Shown here in pieces: positions 59,328-64,000 of a stretch of DNA of 64,000 nt; the first letter of the stretch is position 1; the number at the start of each line of letters is the position of its first letter. Both the position numbers and the translations under genes were made by a program. Source of the DNA: Leifsonia xyli. GTDB lineage: Bacteria > Actinomycetota > Actinomycetes > Actinomycetales > Microbacteriaceae. Where the stretch lies: assembly GCA_001647635.1 (NCBI GenBank), contig CP014761.1, positions 2,542,001-2,606,000 of the forward strand. The letters run 5' to 3'. The notes below the pieces were generated by a model. That model saw only the letters and a program-made list of their open reading frames with translations, made no database searches and had not been told where the DNA came from.

Positions 59328-59795
59328 GTGAGCCTGACCGTGCCCAGCTCGTACGAGCAGTGGATGCGCGCCGCGCTCGACGACGCCCGCCGGGCGTTCG
59401 ACACCGGCGACGTGCCGGTCGCCGCGCTGGTGCTCGACGAGGCGGGCCGCGTCATCGGCCGCGGCCGCAACGAGCGCGAGCTGCGGCACGATCCCACCGC
59501 GCACGCCGAGGTGCTGGCCCTGCGGGAAGCGGCGGCTACGCGTGACGACTGGCACCTCGAGGGATGCACGCTCGTCGTGACGCTCGAGCCCTGCGTGATG
59601 TGTGCTGGGGCGGTGCTCGCGGCGCGCGTCCCGACCGTCGTGTTCGGCGCGTGGGATGAGAAGGCCGGCGCCGGCGGGTCGGTCTACGACGTGCTGCGCG
59701 ACCGGCGGCTCAACCATCAGGTGCAGGTGTACGCGGGGGTGCTCGCGGAGGAATGCGGCGAGGTGCTGCTCGATTTCTTCCGCGCGAAGCGCTGA
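59328..59795 (+). CDS. tadA: tRNA-specific adenosine deaminase
   Basis: A 155-aa zinc deaminase that converts A34 to inosine in tRNA-Arg(ACG), the very tRNA encoded at 11933-12005. The zinc and catalytic residues are in [13 protein letters not shown] (His and Glu) and [16 protein letters not shown] (two Cys). The C-terminus [15 protein letters not shown] is typical. GTG start at 59328 with GGAGG upstream. Confidence 0.96.
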   Translation: MSLTVPSSYEQWMRAALDDARRAFDTGDVPVAALVLDEAGRVIGRGRNERELRHDPTAHAEVLALREAAATRDDWHLEGCTLVVTLEPCVMCAGAVLAARVPTVVFGAWDEKAGAGGSVYDVLRDRRLNHQVQVYAGVLAEECGEVLLDFFRAKR

Positions 59796-59803
59796 GGCAG
59801 CGC

Positions 59804-60505
59804 TTACTTCTTCAGGCTGCTGAGCCACTCCGAGAAGGCCGCGCGTGACGCCTCCTGCATCCGGGCCGAGTGCAGCTCGCGGTCGCGGCGAAGTGCCTCC
59901 GGGTCGATCGCCAGCTCGTCCAGCTCGTTGTACCCGTCCGCGACCCACGCCTCGTGCATCTCGTCGGTGACCTCGGGGTGGAACTGCACCGCGAGCGCGA
60001 AGTCGCCGATCGCGAACGCCTCGTTCGAGTAGTCGCTGGACGACGCGAGCAGAGTCGCCTCCTCCGGCAGCTCGAACGTGTCGCCGTGCCACTCCACCAC
60101 CGGGACGCCGTCGAAGTGGCGGATGGGGGAGTCCGCGCCCGCCTCCGTCGGCTCCACCCGGCGGTAACCGATCTGGGTGGTGTCACCGCGGTACACGCGC
60201 TGCCCGAGGGCCCCGGCCATCAGCTGGGCGCCCAGGCAGACGCCGAGGGTCGGACGCTCCGCCTCCAGCCGCGCGCGGAGCAGGTCCCTCTCGGCCTGCA
60301 GGAAGGGGAACTCGTCCGTCTGATACGCGCCCATCTCGCCGCCGAGCACGACCACCAGGTCGGCCTCCGCCGGGTCGATCGCCGTCACGTCCTCGCTGCT
60401 CGCATCCACGATCCGCAGCTCGTAGCCGTGTTCGACGAGGACGGGGCCGATGTTGCCGAGGTGGATGGTGGGGTCGTGCTGCAGGATGACGGCGGTGCGG
60501 GTCAC
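59804..60505 (-). CDS. Class I glutamine amidotransferase-like protein
   Basis: A 233-aa stand-alone GATase1 domain. The nucleophile is in LGVCLGAQLMAGALG (about residue 88) and the His-Glu pair in AVQFHPEVTDEM (about 172). No synthase partner is encoded nearby, so it may act on a small gamma-glutamyl compound, as PuuD or GMP-synthase-like orphans do. GTG at 60505 overlaps the stop of the cation transporter gene (GTGA). Confidence 0.9.
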   Translation of the reverse strand: MTRTAVILQHDPTIHLGNIGPVLVEHGYELRIVDASSEDVTAIDPAEADLVVVLGGEMGAYQTDEFPFLQAERDLLRARLEAERPTLGVCLGAQLMAGALGQRVYRGDTTQIGYRRVEPTEAGADSPIRHFDGVPVVEWHGDTFELPEEATLLASSSDYSNEAFAIGDFALAVQFHPEVTDEMHEAWVADGYNELDELAIDPEALRRDRELHSARMQEASRAAFSEWLSSLKK

Positions 60506-61464
60506 TCGAGTCCTTTGATGACGATGGTGTCGGTGGCGGGCGCCCGGTCGTTGGGGTCGACCCAGACGTCCGGTTCGATGTAGATCACGCGAGCGGCGGG
60601 CACGGCCTCGCGGATGCGGCGCTCGACGTCGTCGATCGCGGCGGCGACGTCGGCCAGCCTGTGCTCACCCGAGAAGGCGAGTTTCGCGGCGACCATGAGC
60701 TCGTCCGGCCCGAGGTACAGCGTCTTCATGTGGATGATGCGCTCGACGTCGTCGCCCGATGTCACGGCCTGCTCGATCGCTGCCAGGTCCTGGTCGCTCG
60801 CGCCCTCGCCGACGAGCAGGCTCTTCGTCTCCATGCCCAGGATGATCGCGACGGTCACCAGCAGGGCACCGATCAGCACCGTCCCGATGCCGTCCCAGAC
60901 GCTGTTGCCGGTGATGATCGTCAGCCCCACGCCGAAGAGGGCGAACACCAGACCCGTGAGGGCGGCCACATCCTCCAGCAGCACGACCGGGAGCTCGGGG
61001 GCCTTGGCGCGGCGGACGAACTGCGGCCACGTCATCCCCTTTTTATGCGGGCGCGACTCGTGCACGGCGGTGCGCAGCGAGAACGACTCCAGCGCGATGG
61101 CGATCAGCAGCACGAGGATGGGCAGCCACGCGTTCTCGAGCGGGTGCGGGTGGGTGAGCTTCTCGACGCCCTCGTAGATCGAGAACACGCCGCCGACCGA
61201 GAACAGGATGATCGACACGACGAACGCGTACACGTAGCGCTCGCGGCCGTAGCCGAACGGGTGCTCGCGGTCGGCCTTCCGGCGGGACTGGCGACCGCCG
61301 AGGAGCAGGAGGAGCTGGTTGCCGGAGTCGGCGAGCGAGTGGACGCCCTCCGCCAGCATCGACGACGACCCGGAGAAGAACCAGGCGATGAACTTGGTCA
61401 GGGCGATTCCGAGGTTGGCCGCGAACGCGGCCACGATGGCTCTGGTCCCACCTGATGCGCTCAT
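60502..61464 (-). CDS. Cation diffusion facilitator family transporter
   Basis: A 320-aa CDF protein. The first membrane segments contain NLGIALTKFIAWFFSGSSSMLAEGVHSLAD in two overlapping pieces, with the metal-site pattern AEGVHSLADSGNQ. Further segments lie near residues 75-100, 110-130, 165-190 and 195-215, and a cytoplasmic ferredoxin-like domain completes it. It exports zinc or another divalent metal in exchange for protons. ATG at 61464. It is divergent from proC with 23 bp between the starts. Confidence 0.92.
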   Translation of the reverse strand: MSASGGTRAIVAAFAANLGIALTKFIAWFFSGSSSMLAEGVHSLADSGNQLLLLLGGRQSRRKADREHPFGYGRERYVYAFVVSIILFSVGGVFSIYEGVEKLTHPHPLENAWLPILVLLIAIALESFSLRTAVHESRPHKKGMTWPQFVRRAKAPELPVVLLEDVAALTGLVFALFGVGLTIITGNSVWDGIGTVLIGALLVTVAIILGMETKSLLVGEGASDQDLAAIEQAVTSGDDVERIIHMKTLYLGPDELMVAAKLAFSGEHRLADVAAAIDDVERRIREAVPAARVIYIEPDVWVDPNDRAPATDTIVIKGLE

Positions 61465-61487
61465 GGCCCCAATCCTAGGATGGAGCC

Positions 61488-62333
61488 ATGGACGACGCGC
61501 AGAGGTTGACACTTCCGACGATCGCGATGCTCGGGGCGGGCTCGATGGGCCGCGCCATCCTGAGCGGCCTGCTGGCGCCCGGGGTGCAGGTGGCGGGCAT
61601 CCGGGTCACCAACCGGTCGGAGGCGAAGGCGGCGGAGCTCGCCGGCACGCCGGGTGTCACGGCGTACGCGACCGAGACCGAGGCCGACGCGAACCGGCTG
61701 GCCGTGGACGGCGCGCAGGTGGTCCTCGTGGCGGTGAAGCCGGCCATGGTGCGCGACCTGCTCGCCGAGATCGCCGATTCGCTGGCGCCGGAAACGGTCG
61801 TCGTCAGCGTCGCCGCCGGCGTGACCGCGGCGACAATGGAGTCGCTGCTGCCCGACTCCGTGTCGGTCGTCCGCGCGATGCCGAACACGCCCGCCGTGGT
61901 CGGCCAGGCCGTGACGGGGGTTTCGGCCGGGTCGCGCACCGATCCGTCCGACCTGGACGTGGTGCGCGCCCTGTTCGAGACCGTCGGCGAGGTCGTCGAG
62001 GTGCCCGAGTCGCAGCTGGATGCGCTGAGCACGATCTCCGGCTCCGGCCCCGCCTACGTGTTCCTCCTGATGGAGGCGCTGACCGAGGCCGCCGTGCAGA
62101 AGGGCTTCACCCCCGAGCAGGCGGCGACGCTCGTCAACGGCACCTTCCTCGGCGCCTCCCAGCTGCTCGTCTCCTCCGGCGAGGACCCGGCCGAGCTCCG
62201 CCGCCGCGTCACGAGCCCCAACGGCACCACCGAGCGCGCCATCGCCGTCCTCACCGACGCCGACCTCCCGGCCCTCTTCGCCCGAGCCACCGACGCCGCC
62301 CTGGCCCGCGCCCGCGAACTGGCCGCCGGCTGA
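61488..62333 (+). CDS. proC: Pyrroline-5-carboxylate reductase
   Basis: A 281-aa enzyme for the last step of proline synthesis. The nucleotide-binding start is IAMLGAGSMGRAILSGLL, the middle has VVRAMPNTPAVVGQAVTGVS, and the signature STISGSGPAYVFLLMEALTEAAV lies near residues 180-202, read in two parts. Length is normal. ATG at 61488. Confidence 0.96.
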   Translation: MDDAQRLTLPTIAMLGAGSMGRAILSGLLAPGVQVAGIRVTNRSEAKAAELAGTPGVTAYATETEADANRLAVDGAQVVLVAVKPAMVRDLLAEIADSLAPETVVVSVAAGVTAATMESLLPDSVSVVRAMPNTPAVVGQAVTGVSAGSRTDPSDLDVVRALFETVGEVVEVPESQLDALSTISGSGPAYVFLLMEALTEAAVQKGFTPEQAATLVNGTFLGASQLLVSSGEDPAELRRRVTSPNGTTERAIAVLTDADLPALFARATDAALARARELAAG

Positions 62334-62347
62334 CCGAAGACGCGCCG

Positions 62348-63019
62348 TCAGGACTCGAGGGCGGCGAAGCGCTCGATGTCGGCGGAGGCGCCGGAGACGA
62401 TGACGAGGTCGTGGTCGGTGACGACGGTGTCGGCCGTCGCGTAGGTGAAGGGGCGGCCTGGCGGCTTGACGCCGACGACCGTGATGTTGTGCTTCGAGCG
62501 CACGCCCGACTGGCCGAGGGGCAGGCCGCGGATCGGCTTCGGCGGGTACATCTTGACCAGCGCGAAGTCGTCGTCGAACTCGATGAAGTCGAGCATCCGC
62601 CCCGAGACCAGGTGGGCGACGCGCTCGCCGGCCTCCGCCTCCGGGTAGATGACGTGGTTGGCGCCGATCCGCTCCAGGATGGTGCCGTGCGACCGCGAGA
62701 TCGCCTTCGCCCAGATCTGCGGCACCTTCAGGTCGACGAGGTTGGCCGTGATGAGGACGCTGGACTCGATCGACGACCCGACGGCGACGACGGCGATGGA
62801 GAAGTCCTCCGCGCCGATCTGCCGGAGTCCCTCGATGGACCGCGCATCCGCCTGAACCGCGTGCGTCACTCGATCCGCCCACTTCTGCACGAGTCCGGCG
62901 TCCGTGTCGATGGCGAGCACCTCGCGCCCGAGCCGGTCGAGCTCCCCGGCGGTCGCCGCACCGAAGCGGCCGAGGCCGATGATGAGGACGGGCGCGTTGT
63001 GCTTGATCCGGTCAACCAA
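62348..63019 (-). CDS. Potassium uptake regulatory subunit (TrkA/KtrA type)
   Basis: A 223-aa RCK protein. The N-terminal Rossmann domain has LIIGLGRFGAATAGELDRLG and VLAIDTDAGLV. A TrkA_C domain follows from about residue 140, ending in DHDLVIVSGASADIERF. It binds nucleotide on the cytoplasmic side and gates the TrkH/KtrB channel encoded just upstream. The start is TTG at 63019, supported by AGGAGAGG 7 nt upstream; the gene overlaps the channel gene by 8 bp. Confidence 0.93.
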   Translation of the reverse strand: MVDRIKHNAPVLIIGLGRFGAATAGELDRLGREVLAIDTDAGLVQKWADRVTHAVQADARSIEGLRQIGAEDFSIAVVAVGSSIESSVLITANLVDLKVPQIWAKAISRSHGTILERIGANHVIYPEAEAGERVAHLVSGRMLDFIEFDDDFALVKMYPPKPIRGLPLGQSGVRSKHNITVVGVKPPGRPFTYATADTVVTDHDLVIVSGASADIERFAALES

Positions 63020-64000
63020 CGAGCGGCCTCTCCTCGGGGTTCGTGTAGAGCTGCCGGCGCTGGCTCTGCGCCAGGGCGGCGGCGAGTGTCACTGTACCAA
63101 CGCGTCCGCAGAACATCGTGGCGGCCATGATGTAGATGCCGGCATCCGGGAGCTTGGCGGTCAGACCGGTCGACAGGCCGCAGGTGGCGAAGCCGGAGAT
63201 GACGTCGAACAGCACGTGATCCAGCGGCGCCTTCGTGATCTGCAGGATGAGGATGGTCGAGACCGCCACGATGGTCGCACCCCACAGGGCGACCGCGACA
63301 GACAGCCGCAGCACGTCGATCGGGATGCGGCGGCGGAACGCGTCCATCGAATCCACTCCTCGGGCCTCGGCGAAAGCGGCCAGGAAGAGGACGGCCAGCG
63401 TCGTCACCTTGATGCCGCCCGCAGTGGATGCGGACCCGCCGCCGATGAACATGAGCATGTCGGTGACGAGCAGGCTCGACCCGTGCAGGTCGTCGATCGG
63501 GATGGTCGAGAAGCCTCCCGATCTGGCCATGGTCGAGAGGAAGAACGACTGGAAGACGGTGTGCCCGGCATCCAGCTGCCCGAACGTCTTCGGGTTGTCG
63601 TATTCGAGGATGATGTACAGCGCAGCGCCCGCGACCAGCAGGATCACGGAGGTCAGGAGCGTCAGCTTGACGTGGATGGACCACTTGCGCCGCTTCTTCC
63701 GGAGATTGGATGCGATGGCCAGGATGACCGGGAAGCCGATCGCGCCGAGGAACACGCCGACCATCAGCGCCGACAGGAACCAGTAGTCGGTCGCGAAGGC
63801 GTCGATGCCCTCGGCGTTGGGCGTGAAGCCGGTGTTCGTGAACGCCATGGCGGAGTAGTAGAACGACTCCCAGGCGGCCGTGCCGACGTCGATGCCGGCG
63901 ATCAGCATCCGCGGGAAGAGCAGCAGCGCGACGCCCGCCTCGATGACGACCATGCTCAGCGCCACTGTGGTCAGCAGCTTGCCGACCTCGCCCAGCCGGA
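63012..64000 (-). CDS. TrkH/KtrB family potassium channel subunit (cut by window edge)
   Basis: About 329 C-terminal residues are visible; the start lies beyond the right edge. Pore-loop elements of the TrkH/KtrB family are seen: YSAMAFTNTGFTPN, TMARSGGFSTIPID and VISGFATCGLSTGLT. Each has the selectivity-filter glycine, separated by membrane helices. It takes up K+ across the cytoplasmic membrane together with the RCK protein that follows with an 8-bp overlap. Confidence 0.94.
   Translation of the reverse strand, partial: RLGEVGKLLTTVALSMVVIEAGVALLLFPRMLIAGIDVGTAAWESFYYSAMAFTNTGFTPNAEGIDAFATDYWFLSALMVGVFLGAIGFPVILAIASNLRKKRRKWSIHVKLTLLTSVILLVAGAALYIILEYDNPKTFGQLDAGHTVFQSFFLSTMARSGGFSTIPIDDLHGSSLLVTDMLMFIGGGSASTAGGIKVTTLAVLFLAAFAEARGVDSMDAFRRRIPIDVLRLSVAVALWGATIVAVSTILILQITKAPLDHVLFDVISGFATCGLSTGLTAKLPDAGIYIMAATMFCGRVGTVTLAAALAQSQRRQLYTNPEERPLVG

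Noticed and set aside
1..64000. CRISPR array, rRNA operon, riboswitch or prophage
   Set aside because: No regularly spaced repeats, rRNA-like sequence, recognisable riboswitch core or phage structural genes were seen.

Overview
The window is about 70% G+C, uses GTG and TTG starts freely, and carries families typical of Gram-positive actinobacteria: tandem cell-wall-binding-repeat proteins, a mycobacterial-style leaderless short ORF, LacI/ROK-controlled sugar operons, and a cysteine-free HesB-like protein. The best guess is a Microbacteriaceae chromosome (Leifsonia-like); this is inference from gene content, not from a marker gene. The only RNA gene I can support is one tRNA-Arg(ACG). There is no rRNA and no CRISPR array.

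Layout. 1-10.7 kb: the end of an MFS transporter, a GH1 beta-glucosidase, a divergent TetR/SDR pair, then a LacI-controlled sugar operon (two MalFG-like permeases, a binding lipoprotein and a GH35 beta-galactosidase), with a divergent LacI gene and two TGTTKACGTCAACA palindromes. 10.7-18.6 kb: a membrane protein, tRNA-Arg, small enzymes, a RecQ-like helicase with an unusual C-terminus, an MBL-fold gene broken by a one-base frameshift, and a DHFR-like protein. 18.6-25.7 kb: a heterodimeric ABC exporter behind a promoter that contains a dyad and a leader hairpin, a zinc alcohol dehydrogenase, and an ArsR/AHSA1 pair whose promoter spacer is itself a perfect palindrome.

26.08-29.90 kb is the most unusual region. 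A 29-bp perfect direct repeat, equal to the 3' end of a PfpI-family gene, flanks 3.76 kb. This holds a large secreted protein with three RIVDTR modules, an unassigned 283-aa protein and a small membrane protein. It looks like an integration into the 3' end of the PfpI gene, but no integrase is visible.

30-39.6 kb: an aldo/keto reductase, two overlapping CWB2 cell-surface paralogues, a GyrI-like protein, oligopeptidase B, and an ohrR-ohr-oxidoreductase operon. 39.6-49.6 kb: a polar-amino-acid ABC importer whose last permease is fused in frame to asparaginase II, followed by CutC and a ROK kinase. It is divergent from a ROK repressor, a Gfo/Idh/MocA dehydrogenase and a GH13 alpha-glucosidase. 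The set suggests uptake and splitting of asparagine or a sugar-asparagine conjugate (inference). 49.7-64 kb: regulators, a bifunctional penicillin-binding protein, a PadR-controlled DrrAB-like exporter, a winged-helix regulator preceded by a Cys-rich leaderless uORF, upp, tadA, a CDF transporter, proC, and a Trk/Ktr potassium uptake pair cut by the right edge.
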